Source: JBCBWG01 sp039039985
GTDB lineage: Bacteria > Pseudomonadota > Alphaproteobacteria > Rhizobiales > Hyphomicrobiaceae
Length of the DNA: 64,000 nucleotides
Direction of reading: 5' to 3'
Assembly: GCA_039039985.1 (NCBI GenBank)
Contig: JBCCOV010000003.1
Coordinates: forward strand, 1-64,000
A program made the position numbers and the translations under genes. Shown one piece after another: positions 17,895 through 26,630 of this stretch (position 1 is the first letter of the stretch; each line of letters opens with the position of its first letter). A model generated the notes under the pieces. That model saw only the letters and a list, made by a program, of their open reading frames with translations. It had not been told where the DNA came from and searched no databases.

Positions 17895-18920
17895 TTGCGA
17901 CTTGCATGCGTGACTGGACTGGCCGGCGAGCGGTTGACAGAGGCTGAGGCGCGCTTTCTTCGCGATGCCGAGCCCGCTGGACTTATCCTTTTTGCGCGAA
18001 ATGTGCGTGACGTCGAACAGATGCGGCGTCTGATTGGCGATGCACGCGAGTGCATCGGCGCCGATGATGCACTGGTTCTGATCGACCAAGAGGGCGGGCC
18101 TGTGCAACGCATGGGGCCGCCGGTCTGGCCAAAGTATCCTGCGGCTGCGGCTTTGGGTATGTTGTTCGAGCGGGATCAGGACGCCGGCCTTGCTGCCGCG
18201 CACCACTTGGCTTGCCTGATTGCATCGGATCTCAGTGTCGTTGGCGTCAACACGAACTGCGTTCCGGTCGCTGACTTACCTGTCGATGGTGCGCATGACG
18301 TCATCGGGCATCGGGCCTATGGACGCGACCCCGAAATCGTTGTGCAGCTGGCGCGCGCGGTGGCCAAGGCGCATTTGGCGTGCGGGCTGGTTCCCGTTGT
18401 AAAGCACGTTCCAGGGCACGGGCGTGCGCAAGTTGACAGCCACGACGAGCTGCCGATTGTCTCTGAACCCCAAGAAGTTCTCGCGGAGAAGGACTTCCGC
18501 CCGTTCCGTGAACTTGCGGACCTCCCGGCAATGATGACGGCGCATGTCGTATTTACCGATATTGACGATAGCGCACCCGCAAGTACGTCGCGTGGTGTTC
18601 ATGATGCGGTCATCCGTGGCGAAATCGGGTTCGACGGGCTGCTGTTCAGCGATGATCTCTCGATGAACGCCCTGGAGGGGCCGATTGGCGGCCGCGCTGC
18701 AGGTGTTATTGCGGCCGGGAGCGATCTGGCGCTGCACTGCAATGGCAATCTTGCCGAAATGGAGGCTGTAGCAAGCGCTGTTCCCGAACTGCGTGGTCGC
18801 GGGGCGGAACGGTTCCTGGCGGCATGTGGCCACGTTGGGGAGGCGACGCCTTTCGATCGCGATGAAGCTGAGCATTGGCTTGGCTGCATTCGCGAAATCG
18901 CGGAGGAATCGCTAAACTGA
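17895..18920 (+). CDS. nagZ: Beta-N-acetylhexosaminidase (glycoside hydrolase family 3)
   Basis: Cytoplasmic enzyme that removes GlcNAc from anhydro-muropeptides in peptidoglycan recycling. The 341-residue protein has the NagZ signature KHVPGHG at 170-176, followed by the Asp/His loop DSHDELP, and the nucleophile region FSDDLSM around D253. The start is TTG at 17895 with GGAG 7 nt upstream; the ATG at 17874 in this frame runs into a stop at once. It lies 67 nt after the SPOR gene and 93 nt before scpA. Confidence 0.93.
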   Translation: MRLACVTGLAGERLTEAEARFLRDAEPAGLILFARNVRDVEQMRRLIGDARECIGADDALVLIDQEGGPVQRMGPPVWPKYPAAAALGMLFERDQDAGLAAAHHLACLIASDLSVVGVNTNCVPVADLPVDGAHDVIGHRAYGRDPEIVVQLARAVAKAHLACGLVPVVKHVPGHGRAQVDSHDELPIVSEPQEVLAEKDFRPFRELADLPAMMTAHVVFTDIDDSAPASTSRGVHDAVIRGEIGFDGLLFSDDLSMNALEGPIGGRAAGVIAAGSDLALHCNGNLAEMEAVASAVPELRGRGAERFLAACGHVGEATPFDRDEAEHWLGCIREIAEESLN

Positions 18921-19013
18921 ACTATGCGGCGCGAAGCGTTGCGGTACTGAGCGGCAGTTGCGCATGTGGCGTGGTTTCGAGGCGTTGATCAAGTCGCACC
19001 CTTGGGGCTCTCA

Positions 19014-19838
19014 ATGAACCAGACGACAGCAGATCGCGATGCGACCGAGACAACTTGGGACACGCCGCCGCGGTCGCTCGCGCCGGACGATGATAAGCCG
19101 CTGCTTGTCGTGGATCTCGACGGGTTTGCAGGCCCGCTCGACCTTCTACTGGCGTTGGCCCGCACCCAGAAGGTGGACTTGTCGGCGATTTCAATCGTCG
19201 CGTTGGTGGATCAATATCTGGATTTCATTTCCGAGGCACGTGCGCTGCAATTGGAGGTCGCCGGCGATTACTTGGTGATGGCGTCGTGGCTCGCATTCTT
19301 GAAGTCGCGCCTTTTGCTGCCCAAGGCGCCGGAGGATGAGGATGCCACGCTCACCGGCGAAGAGCTGGCCCGCAGGCTTGCGTTCCGGCTGAAAAGGCTC
19401 GAAGCCATGCGGAATTCGGCAGAGCAGTTGATGCGCCAGCCGCGGCTTGGCCAGGATGTGTTCGCACGCGGTGCAGCCCAACCGCGGAAAACCATTCGTC
19501 AGACCGTCTATCAGGCCGAGATCTACGACCTGCTGAAGGCATATGCGGATCAGCGCAAGCGAACCATGCCGCGCCGCCATGTCGTCAGACAGCGGACGGT
19601 ATGGTCACTCAAAGACGGCCGCGAGAGATTATCGCGGGTCGCAAGCGATACTTGGGTTCAGCTCGATCTATTCCTAAGTGACGCGCAAGCCGAACCAAGT
19701 CAGTCTCGCACCGCTCTGGCGGCGACATTCGGTGCGTCTCTTGAAATGGTGCGCGACGGCCTGCTTGAGTTGCGTCAGGAGCGGCCATTCGCACCACTGC
19801 TGTTGCGGAAGTCGCAAAGACAGGAACAGCGGCCATGA
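19014..19838 (+). CDS. scpA: Segregation and condensation protein A
   Basis: Kleisin subunit that bridges the SMC heads in the SMC-ScpAB condensin. The 274-residue product has the N-terminal helix bundle block (FAGPLDLLLALARTQKVDLS, then VALVDQYLDFI) and a C-terminal winged-helix region. I took the ATG at 19014, behind GGGGC, over an in-frame GTG at 18966. The stop overlaps scpB by 4 nt, so translation is coupled. Confidence 0.93.
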   Translation: MNQTTADRDATETTWDTPPRSLAPDDDKPLLVVDLDGFAGPLDLLLALARTQKVDLSAISIVALVDQYLDFISEARALQLEVAGDYLVMASWLAFLKSRLLLPKAPEDEDATLTGEELARRLAFRLKRLEAMRNSAEQLMRQPRLGQDVFARGAAQPRKTIRQTVYQAEIYDLLKAYADQRKRTMPRRHVVRQRTVWSLKDGRERLSRVASDTWVQLDLFLSDAQAEPSQSRTALAATFGASLEMVRDGLLELRQERPFAPLLLRKSQRQEQRP

Positions 19839-20725
19839 CTACGTCGCGGCGGCGTCAACGCAGACGTGCACCAGTGGCCGATGGAGAGATCGAAGATCAA
19901 CCGTTGGGGGCCACGACCGCGCCGGCTGCCGAGCCGCCCACGGAGGCATCCAGTGAGCCGCCACCGCATGGCCTGCCGGAGGGCATTGCGGCCTTGCCGT
20001 CAGCCGATCGGCGCGGTGAGATGCGCATTGTTGAGGCGCTGCTGTTTGCCAGCCCGACTGCCATGAAGGAACCTCAGCTCGCGCAGTATCTTCCGGACGG
20101 TACGGATGTGGCGGCGTTGCTGGCCGATCTTCAGGCATCTTATGCCGGTCGCGGTGTGGTGCTGGCGCGTGTATCCGGCGGGTGGATGTTTCGGACCTCC
20201 AGTGATCTTGCGTATCTGCACGAGCAGCACACGCGGGAGGAGCGGCGGCTATCGAAGGCCGCCATGGAGACGTTGGCGATCATCGCCTATCACCAGCCGT
20301 GCACCCGTGCCGAGATTGAAGAGGTGCGCGGCGTCGGAACGTCAAAAGGCACGTTGGACGCGCTCATGGATATTGGCTGGGTTCGACCGCGCGGGCGTCG
20401 TCGCGCGCCGGGGCGTCCCGTGACTTATGGCACGACTGACGCGTTCCTGGCCCACTTCTCGCTCGATTCGGTGCGGGATCTGCCTGGGTTGACCGAACTC
20501 AAAGGGGCTGGGCTTCTGGGTGCGGACTTGCCGCCGGACTTTGAAATGCCGTCTCCCACCGAGGTCGCTGCGCTGATGCCGGATGAGTTGCCGCTCGAAG
20601 AGCCTGCGGCTGCGGAACAAGCCGCGCTCGACTTGCCTATGGCAGACGGTGAGGACACCACGCATGCGTCTGACGACCTCGACGATCGTGATCCACCCGA
20701 GGCAGAGCAAGAGGATCGGGATTAA
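19835..20725 (+). CDS. scpB: Segregation and condensation protein B
   Basis: Partner of ScpA in SMC-ScpAB. The 296-residue product has tandem winged-helix domains (~60-210), with the family block LSKAAMETLAIIAYHQPCTR and the RGVGTSKGTLDALMDIGWV stretch. An acidic tail rich in Glu, Asp and Ala (~235-296) and a variable N-terminus are typical in alphaproteobacteria. The ATG at 19835 overlaps the scpA stop. Confidence 0.93.
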   Translation: MTTSRRRQRRRAPVADGEIEDQPLGATTAPAAEPPTEASSEPPPHGLPEGIAALPSADRRGEMRIVEALLFASPTAMKEPQLAQYLPDGTDVAALLADLQASYAGRGVVLARVSGGWMFRTSSDLAYLHEQHTREERRLSKAAMETLAIIAYHQPCTRAEIEEVRGVGTSKGTLDALMDIGWVRPRGRRRAPGRPVTYGTTDAFLAHFSLDSVRDLPGLTELKGAGLLGADLPPDFEMPSPTEVAALMPDELPLEEPAAAEQAALDLPMADGEDTTHASDDLDDRDPPEAEQEDRD

Positions 20726-20803
20726 CGCGGCCATGGGCGGTTGTGGCGCGCGTTCGCACAGTGCTCTATGCACACTCGTGAGCTGTCCGCATCACGAATT
20801 GCC

Positions 20804-20829
20804 CATGTGGGATTACCATGTGGGATTAC
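20804..20829. repeat. Perfect 13-bp tandem duplication
   Basis: CATGTGGGATTAC occurs twice head to tail at 20804-20816 and 20817-20829, 33 nt before the TTG start of the ABC ATPase gene. It may be a recent slip duplication or part of a regulatory leader. Confidence 0.9.
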
Positions 20830-20861
20830 CCGGCCGAGCTTCTGCTTTCGGAGTCTGACGT

Positions 20862-22064
20862 TTGCTTGAATACCTGAGCGATTGGGTGCGCCGGTTTGTA
20901 CCCGATTTGCGCCAAAAGCCAATCCGGATGCAACGCGGGCCGCGCGCTGCTGCGGCATTTGCCGGTCGGCTGACGTTGGATCATATCACCAGAGATTTCG
21001 ACGGCGTGTCCGTCCTTAAGGGTGTGTCGCTGGACGTCGCTCCGGGCGAACTCGTTTGTCTCCTCGGCCCATCTGGCTGCGGGAAGACAACGCTGTTACG
21101 CATTGCGTCAGGCGTCGACCGCCCGACACAGGGGCGTGTCTTGATCGACGATCGAGAGGTTGTCGGCCCAGCACACTTCCTGCCACCGGAAAAGCGCAAT
21201 ATTGGCTTGATGTTTCAAGACCTTGCTTTGTTTCCACATCTCACGGTGCTGCAAAATGTAGGCTTCGGGCTGAAGGCGCTGCCCCGCGACGTGGCGCTTG
21301 CGGAAGCGCTCGCGATCCTGACACGGGTTGGGTTGGAGGACTACGCAGATGTCTATCCCGACGTCCTGTCTGGTGGACAGCAGCAGCGCGTTGCCCTGGC
21401 CCGTGCCATTGCACCGCGACCGTCCGTGTTGCTGATGGATGAGCCGTTTTCCGGCCTTGACGTGCAGTTGCGCGATGAAATGCAGGAACAGACGCTCGCG
21501 TTGCTGAAGGAGACTCGCGCCACCGCAGTCTTAGTCACGCACTCTCCGTCTGAGGCGATGCGCCTGGGGGATCGCATTGCTGTTATGGAGTCGGGTCAAA
21601 TGGTTCAGGTTGGCGCGGCAGAACAACTCTATCACAAGCCCGCAGATCTGTTCGTTGCGCGTTTGTTCTCAGAAATTAACGAGTTGTCGGTGCGTGTACG
21701 GGGCGGCTCGGTCGATACGCCCCTGGGGCGGTTTGACGCTGCCGGTCTTGCCGACGGTTCGGACGCTGTGCTGTGCATTCGCCATCGTGCCGTTCGCTTT
21801 ACAACTCCGGGAGATGGCGTTTCCGGGCGGATACTGCGCACGCGCTTTCAGGGAGATCTCGCGATCCTTGAAATTACCTTGCAGGATCTCGAACGTCCCG
21901 TGCGCTCTGTTGTGCGAGAACGCGATGCATTGCCAGTTGGGACCGACGTGACGGTCACGGTGGATCGTGCGGGTGTACTCGTCTTTCCAGGGAATGGAAG
22001 CGCAATACCCGGCTTGCGCCAGGACGGGGCGCCGAGAAGTCAAGATGCCGCAATTCAGGGTTAA
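20862..22064 (+). CDS. Orphan ABC transporter ATP-binding protein (ferric/polyamine-importer type)
   Basis: The 400-residue protein has Walker A GPSGCGKTT (69-77), the Q-loop region LMFQDLALFPHLTV, signature LSGGQQQRVALARA (~169-182), Walker B VLLMDEP (~189-195) and a C-terminal TOBE-like region (~285-375). This layout matches ATPases of ferric, polyamine or sulfate importers (FbpC/PotA group). No permease or binding-protein gene lies nearby, so the partner is unknown. The start is TTG at 20862 with GGAG 8 nt upstream; an ATG at 20928 would drop 22 poorly conserved residues. Confidence 0.85.
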   Translation: MLEYLSDWVRRFVPDLRQKPIRMQRGPRAAAAFAGRLTLDHITRDFDGVSVLKGVSLDVAPGELVCLLGPSGCGKTTLLRIASGVDRPTQGRVLIDDREVVGPAHFLPPEKRNIGLMFQDLALFPHLTVLQNVGFGLKALPRDVALAEALAILTRVGLEDYADVYPDVLSGGQQQRVALARAIAPRPSVLLMDEPFSGLDVQLRDEMQEQTLALLKETRATAVLVTHSPSEAMRLGDRIAVMESGQMVQVGAAEQLYHKPADLFVARLFSEINELSVRVRGGSVDTPLGRFDAAGLADGSDAVLCIRHRAVRFTTPGDGVSGRILRTRFQGDLAILEITLQDLERPVRSVVRERDALPVGTDVTVTVDRAGVLVFPGNGSAIPGLRQDGAPRSQDAAIQG

Positions 22065-22082
22065 CGCTATTTTTCGCTGGGC

Positions 22083-22131
22083 AGGCGTGTGGGTCGGCCA
22101 AGCGCATCCGCCTATGGCGGAAATGATCTAG
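22083..22131. repeat. Dispersed palindromic repeat, copy 2 (right module only)
   Basis: The GTGTGGGTCGGCC stretch precedes the hairpin TCCGCC-TAT-GGCGGA (22107-22121) and CTAG at 22128-22131. It starts 19 nt after the stop of the ABC ATPase gene and may help end or protect that transcript. It matches the right part of the copy at 55004-55162. Confidence 0.7.
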
Positions 22132-22229
22132 GGGCGGTTTGACCTTGCCTTGTGGCGATCGCCCCGATCTGCGATAGATACAAAAAAGCGTCAACGCTGT
22201 TGAATTCAAACAAGGGAGATACGATCGCA

Positions 22230-22451
22230 ATGGGTGCGACAAGTATCTGGCACTGGCTAATCGTCTTGGTCATCGTCGTGTTGCTTTTCGGGCGCGGCAA
22301 GATTTCCGAGGTGATGGGCGACGTCGCCAAAGGAATTAAGAGCTTCAAGAAGGGCATGTCGGACGATGAGGTCGCCGATAAGTCCGGTAGCGATGCAAAG
22401 GTGATCGACAACGCATCGGCAAAGTCAGAAGAGAGTTCAAAGGCAAGTTAA
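22230..22451 (+). CDS. tatA: Sec-independent protein translocase TatA
   Basis: The 73-residue product has a single N-terminal membrane segment (SIWHWLIVLVIVVLLFGRGK) with the Phe-Gly hinge, then an amphipathic helix (ISEVMGDVAKGIKSFKKGM) and a polar tail: the standard TatA plan. TatA oligomers form the pore for folded twin-arginine substrates. Start at ATG 22230 behind AAGGGAG; the open frame to 22152 has no similarity to TatA. tatB and tatC follow. Confidence 0.95.
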   Translation: MGATSIWHWLIVLVIVVLLFGRGKISEVMGDVAKGIKSFKKGMSDDEVADKSGSDAKVIDNASAKSEESSKAS

Positions 22452-22606
22452 GCGCTTCCGATCTTTGTGGTGTGGTCTGCTGAAGCTTGGCTGCTCCGGA
22501 ACCGAAGATCGTGCTGCCATCGCGTTTGTTGCCGTCTTTTTCTGACCTACGCACATGACGCGTGTTGCGAACGGGTCTGAGCGCGGCTGACTGAGGTCGC
22601 TCATAC

Positions 22607-23185
22607 ATGCTTGATATCGGCTGGGCCGAACTTCTTACGGTTGGCGTCGTCGCTCTTTTGGTTGTCGGACCAAAGGAGCTACCAGCGCTTGCGAAAACCA
22701 TCGGACGCTATGTCGGCATGATCCGTCGGCAAGCCAATGAGTTTCGTGCACAGTTCGACGAGGCCATCCAGGACAGCGAGTTCGACGAGGTCCGCAAGGA
22801 ATTCTCCGGCCTAAAGTCCGACGCCGAGAAGGCCGTCGGGGAGGTGTCCTCGGCGGCGGAAACGTCCAACTTCTCGATCGATGAGCTAGACTGGCTTAAG
22901 GATGACGAGCCGACGTCGCCGGCTGCTGCTGCGGCCGCAGCGGCGGCTACACGGGCGAAACAGACCGAACCAGAACGAGGCATTGCTGCGCCTGAACCAA
23001 GTCTTGAACCTCATCCGAGCAGAGACGAGGCGCCAAGCGAGACCGGTGACGACAGGCTCGTCAACGGATCTGACGTGCACAAGTCAAGCACGAACGGTTC
23101 CGGCTCCGGCGCGGACGATGTGCCGAGTGACGAGTCGCCACGTCCGGCAGCTCAGTCCAAGGCGAGTGAGGCAACCGCATCGTGA
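22607..23185 (+). CDS. tatB: Sec-independent protein translocase TatB
   Basis: TatB is the substrate-receptor partner of TatC. The 192-residue product starts MLDIGWAELLTVGVVALLVV, with the conserved Glu in the membrane segment and GPKELP at its end, then an amphipathic helix and a long Ala/Ser/Pro/Glu-rich tail with an 11-residue Ala-rich run near residue 105. The ATG at 22607 follows GAGG. The stop overlaps the tatC GTG start by 4 nt. Confidence 0.95.
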   Translation: MLDIGWAELLTVGVVALLVVGPKELPALAKTIGRYVGMIRRQANEFRAQFDEAIQDSEFDEVRKEFSGLKSDAEKAVGEVSSAAETSNFSIDELDWLKDDEPTSPAAAAAAAAATRAKQTEPERGIAAPEPSLEPHPSRDEAPSETGDDRLVNGSDVHKSSTNGSGSGADDVPSDESPRPAAQSKASEATAS

Positions 23186-23991
23186 GTGTGGACACGGATC
23201 AGCGACCCGGGCACGACGAAATCGAGGCCTCCAAGGCTCCGCTGATGGAGCACCTCGTTGAGCTACGCACGCGGCTGATTTACGCGTTGATTGCGATAGC
23301 CATCGGCTTTGTGCTGTGCTTCGGGTTCGCCCAGGAAATCTACAACATCCTGATCTGGCCGTATCAGCTGGCCCGCGGAACCGACGCGCCGATCCGTATG
23401 ATCTATACGGCGCCGCACGAGTTTTTCTTCACGCAAATCAAGCTGGCCCTGTTTGGGGCGACGTTCCTGGCGTTCCCCATGATTGCGATCCAGGTCTACA
23501 AGTTCGTTGCGCCCGGTCTCTATCGGAACGAGCGAAGCGCATTCTATCCGTATCTTATTGCAACGCCTGTACTTTTCGTGATTGGTGCGGCTGTTGTCTA
23601 CTTCCTCGTCATGCCGCTGGCGATGAGCTTCTTTCTGTCCATGGAGCAGCCGACCGGCAACGTGACGATTACGCTCGAAGCCAAAGTCTCCGAGTATTTG
23701 TCGCTGATCATGACGCTGATTATCGGCTTTGGAATCTGCTTCCAGTTGCCCGTCATCCTGACGCTGCTTGCGCGCGCCGGTATGGTAACAGCGAATACGC
23801 TGCGAGAAAAACGGCGCTGGGCGATTCTGGGAACATTCGTTGCTGCGGCCATCCTCACGCCGCCTGACCCGATCAGCCAGATTGCCATGGCGCTGCCAAC
23901 CATCGGGCTGTACGAACTTTCGATCCTCGCCGTTGCGTACTTCGAGAAGAAGCGGCTGGCGGAAGAGGCGGATGACGAGCCTGAGCTTTAA
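23182..23991 (+). CDS. tatC: Sec-independent protein translocase TatC
   Basis: Six-span membrane core of the Tat translocon, which recognises twin-arginine signals. The 269-residue product has the signature MEHLVELRTRL near residues 22-32, including the Glu that contacts the signal peptide, and PPDPISQIAMALP in the fifth/sixth helix region. The start is GTG at 23182 overlapping the tatB stop (GTGA). Length is normal. Confidence 0.96.
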   Translation: MSVDTDQRPGHDEIEASKAPLMEHLVELRTRLIYALIAIAIGFVLCFGFAQEIYNILIWPYQLARGTDAPIRMIYTAPHEFFFTQIKLALFGATFLAFPMIAIQVYKFVAPGLYRNERSAFYPYLIATPVLFVIGAAVVYFLVMPLAMSFFLSMEQPTGNVTITLEAKVSEYLSLIMTLIIGFGICFQLPVILTLLARAGMVTANTLREKRRWAILGTFVAAAILTPPDPISQIAMALPTIGLYELSILAVAYFEKKRLAEEADDEPEL

Positions 23992-24182
23992 GGCATCGCC
24001 GCGTAAGCTGTCTGTGGGATGCTGAACGCCCGAACGCCCTCCATGAACGGCGGGATCGCAACTGAGCTGCGCGCTACATCATGGATCTCCACGAAAGCCG
24101 TTATCGGCCACTGGACCGTGTTGGTCGCAAGCGCCTATAGAGCCAGCCATGTTCTTCTTCGACTGCGGCACATGAGGCAGAC

Positions 24183-25466
24183 GTGTTCGACATCAAAATG
24201 ATCCGAGAGCAGCCGGATGCGTTCGACGCAGGGCTGGCGAAGCGCGGCCTTGCCGCAAAGGCTGCTGAAATTGTCGCAATCGACGATCGCCGCCGCCAGC
24301 ATCTGACGAAGCTGCAGGACGCGCAGGCTCGTCGTAACGCCGCATCCAAAGAGATCGGTAAGGCGATGGCGGCGAAGGACACCGCAACCGCCGACGCACT
24401 CAAAGCGGAAGTCGCGGAGTTGAAGTCGTTCATCCAGAGCGGAGAGGATGAAGAGCGCAAGCTCGATGCGGAATTGGAAGGTGTGCTGGCGAGCTTGCCA
24501 AACTTGCCGTTCGAGGATGTGCCCGAGGGTGCGGATGAGGCGGCCAACGTCGAAGTGCGTCGTGTCGGCACGCCTACTGAGTTTGCCTTCGCGGCCAAGG
24601 AACACTTCGATCTTGGCGAGGCGCTTGGTCTTATGGATTTCGAGGCGGCCGCACGCATGTCGGGCGCGCGATTCGTCGTCCTGAAGGGGCAGTTGGCACG
24701 GCTTGAGCGGGCCTTGGCGCAATTCATGCTCGACTTGCACACCAGTGAATTTGGGTACACCGAGGTCGTGCCACCGTACCTTGTGCGTGATCAGGCGCTG
24801 TTTGGGACGGCGCAACTGCCAAAGTTCCGCGAGGATCAGTTTCATACCGATGACAATTTTTGGCTGATTCCGACATCTGAAGTGCCGCTGACAAACCTCG
24901 TGCGGGAACAGATCGTCGATGGCGGAGATCTGCCATTGCGCTTTACGGCCTGGACGCCGTGCTTTCGTTCTGAGGCCGGTTCGGCCGGGCGCGACGTACG
25001 CGGCATGATCCGCCAGCATCAGTTCTCGAAGGTTGAGCTGGTGTCCGTGACGACCGAGCAGCAGGCTGTCGACGAGCATGAGCGGATGACGGCCTGTGCG
25101 GAAGAGGTCCTGAAACGCCTGGGCCTCGCCTATCGTGTGATGCTGCTGTCATCCGGTGACATGGGCTTTTCGGCGCGCAAGACGTATGATTTGGAAGTCT
25201 GGCTTCCCGGCCAAAAGGCGTATCGGGAGATTTCGAGCTGCTCGGTCTGCGGCGACTTCCAGGGCCGGCGCATGCGGGCACGCTATCGGGTGGCCGGCGA
25301 GAAGGATCTTCGCTACGTCCATACATTGAACGGATCCGGTCTAGCGGTCGGCCGGGCGATGGTGGCCGTATTGGAGACGTATCAGCAGTCCGACGGGTCG
25401 GTGGTGATCCCGGACGCGCTCTTGCCATACATGGGTGGGGTCACCCGGATCGCACGCGCGGAATAG
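24183..25466 (+). CDS. serS: Serine--tRNA ligase
   Basis: Class II synthetase for tRNA-Ser (and selenocysteine tRNA where present). The 427-residue product has the N-terminal helical arm (~28-105, charged heptads) that grips the tRNA long arm, and the catalytic domain with motif 2 (TPCFRSEAGSAGRDVRGMIR) and motif 3 (NGSGLAVGRAMVAVLE). The start is GTG at 24183 with GAGGCAG upstream. It lies 191 nt after tatC and 54 nt before surE. Confidence 0.97.
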   Translation: MFDIKMIREQPDAFDAGLAKRGLAAKAAEIVAIDDRRRQHLTKLQDAQARRNAASKEIGKAMAAKDTATADALKAEVAELKSFIQSGEDEERKLDAELEGVLASLPNLPFEDVPEGADEAANVEVRRVGTPTEFAFAAKEHFDLGEALGLMDFEAAARMSGARFVVLKGQLARLERALAQFMLDLHTSEFGYTEVVPPYLVRDQALFGTAQLPKFREDQFHTDDNFWLIPTSEVPLTNLVREQIVDGGDLPLRFTAWTPCFRSEAGSAGRDVRGMIRQHQFSKVELVSVTTEQQAVDEHERMTACAEEVLKRLGLAYRVMLLSSGDMGFSARKTYDLEVWLPGQKAYREISSCSVCGDFQGRRMRARYRVAGEKDLRYVHTLNGSGLAVGRAMVAVLETYQQSDGSVVIPDALLPYMGGVTRIARAE

Positions 25467-25520
25467 CATCGCGCGATGATCCTACGGTCGGTGGCCTGAA
25501 GCATATAAGAAGGGCTTTGC

Positions 25521-26279
25521 ATGCGTATCCTGGTGACAAACGACGATGGGATTGATGCCGAGGGCTTGCAGTCTCTCATCCGGATCGCCGGGCAGCTCTC
25601 GGACGATGTTTGGGTGGTCGCGCCGCAATCAAACCACTCGGGTGCCGGGCATTCGCTATCGCTCCGTGAACCGATGCGCATGAACCAGATCGACGAGCGC
25701 ACCTATGCTGTACGTGGGACACCGACAGACTGCGTTATCATGGCGGCGCGCCATATCCTAAGAGATCATCTGCCCGATCTTGTTTTGTCTGGGGTGAACC
25801 GCGGCCAGAACATTGCCGAGGACGTGACATACTCCGGCACAATCGCCGCCGCGTTCGAAGGGACATTGATCGGCATCCGCTCGATTGCCCTCAGCCAGGC
25901 GTTCGGCGGGCCGGCCGGGCGCAAGCTGCACTGGGACACGGCGGAAAAGTTCGCGCCAGATGTTGTCCGCAAACTCATCGCGGAGGACTGGCCCGAAGGC
26001 GTGCTCATGAATGTGAACTTCCCGCCCTACGAGCCGCACGAGGTCAAGGGCGTTCAGGTGACACGACAGGGTCGTCGTGATGCTGATCTCCTGGAAATCG
26101 ACGAGCGTCACGATACCTGGGGCACGCCGTATTATTGGTTGGCCTTCCAGCGCAAGCGCTCAACGCCACCGGAGGGGACGGACCTCTGGGCTGTCTACAA
26201 TGGCTACGTCTCGGTCACGCCGCTGTATCTCAATCTGACCCATCGCGAGATGCAGGATCGATTGTCCGCCAAGTTCTAG
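25521..26279 (+). CDS. surE: 5'/3'-nucleotidase SurE
   Basis: Metal-dependent nucleoside monophosphatase of the stationary-phase survival family. The 252-residue product has the acidic pair at 8-9 in TNDDGIDAEG, the Ser in SNHSGAGHS (S40) and SGVNRGQNIAEDVTYSGT, all metal- or phosphate-site blocks. Start at ATG 25521 behind AAGAAGGG. In many relatives pcm follows; here a 351-bp gap and then an nlpD-like gene follow. Confidence 0.95.
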   Translation: MRILVTNDDGIDAEGLQSLIRIAGQLSDDVWVVAPQSNHSGAGHSLSLREPMRMNQIDERTYAVRGTPTDCVIMAARHILRDHLPDLVLSGVNRGQNIAEDVTYSGTIAAAFEGTLIGIRSIALSQAFGGPAGRKLHWDTAEKFAPDVVRKLIAEDWPEGVLMNVNFPPYEPHEVKGVQVTRQGRRDADLLEIDERHDTWGTPYYWLAFQRKRSTPPEGTDLWAVYNGYVSVTPLYLNLTHREMQDRLSAKF

Positions 26280-26630
26280 AGCCTGTTCCGCCTCGGGCGG
26301 TCATTCCGGATCGTTGGACCGCTCCCGCCGAACCCAACATGGCTTGTCGGCAGCAGCAGGTGCCGTTTTGCGTGTTTGTGCCGGTTGATATCCGGAGTTC
26401 CCGGTTTCCAGACCGACTTGTCATGAGTTTGACAAAAGTTGGCCGTGCCCCGCGCGCAATCGCGGCTTATTGGCCACACACGTGAGTCTGTTTCACACCG
26501 GCGTCTCCCAAGTCCCGCTCTGCCTGGATTTTTATCCGGGTTTTGCTGACGTGAACCATATTCGCGCCGCCGCGTTAAGCGTGTGTTTACCTAAACATCA
26601 ATAATGGTAGGTGGCGTTGAGAGGTGCAAA
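26280..26630. other. 351-bp intergenic region between surE and the LysM lipoprotein gene
   Basis: No gene is visible, nor any remnant of the pcm gene often found here. A hairpin with GCGGTC (26297-26302) pairing GACCGC (26317-26322) lies just after surE and could be its terminator. Near the right end, TTAA-N7-TTTAC (26575-26590) is close to the CtrA consensus TTAA-N7-TTAAC. Confidence 0.45.
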
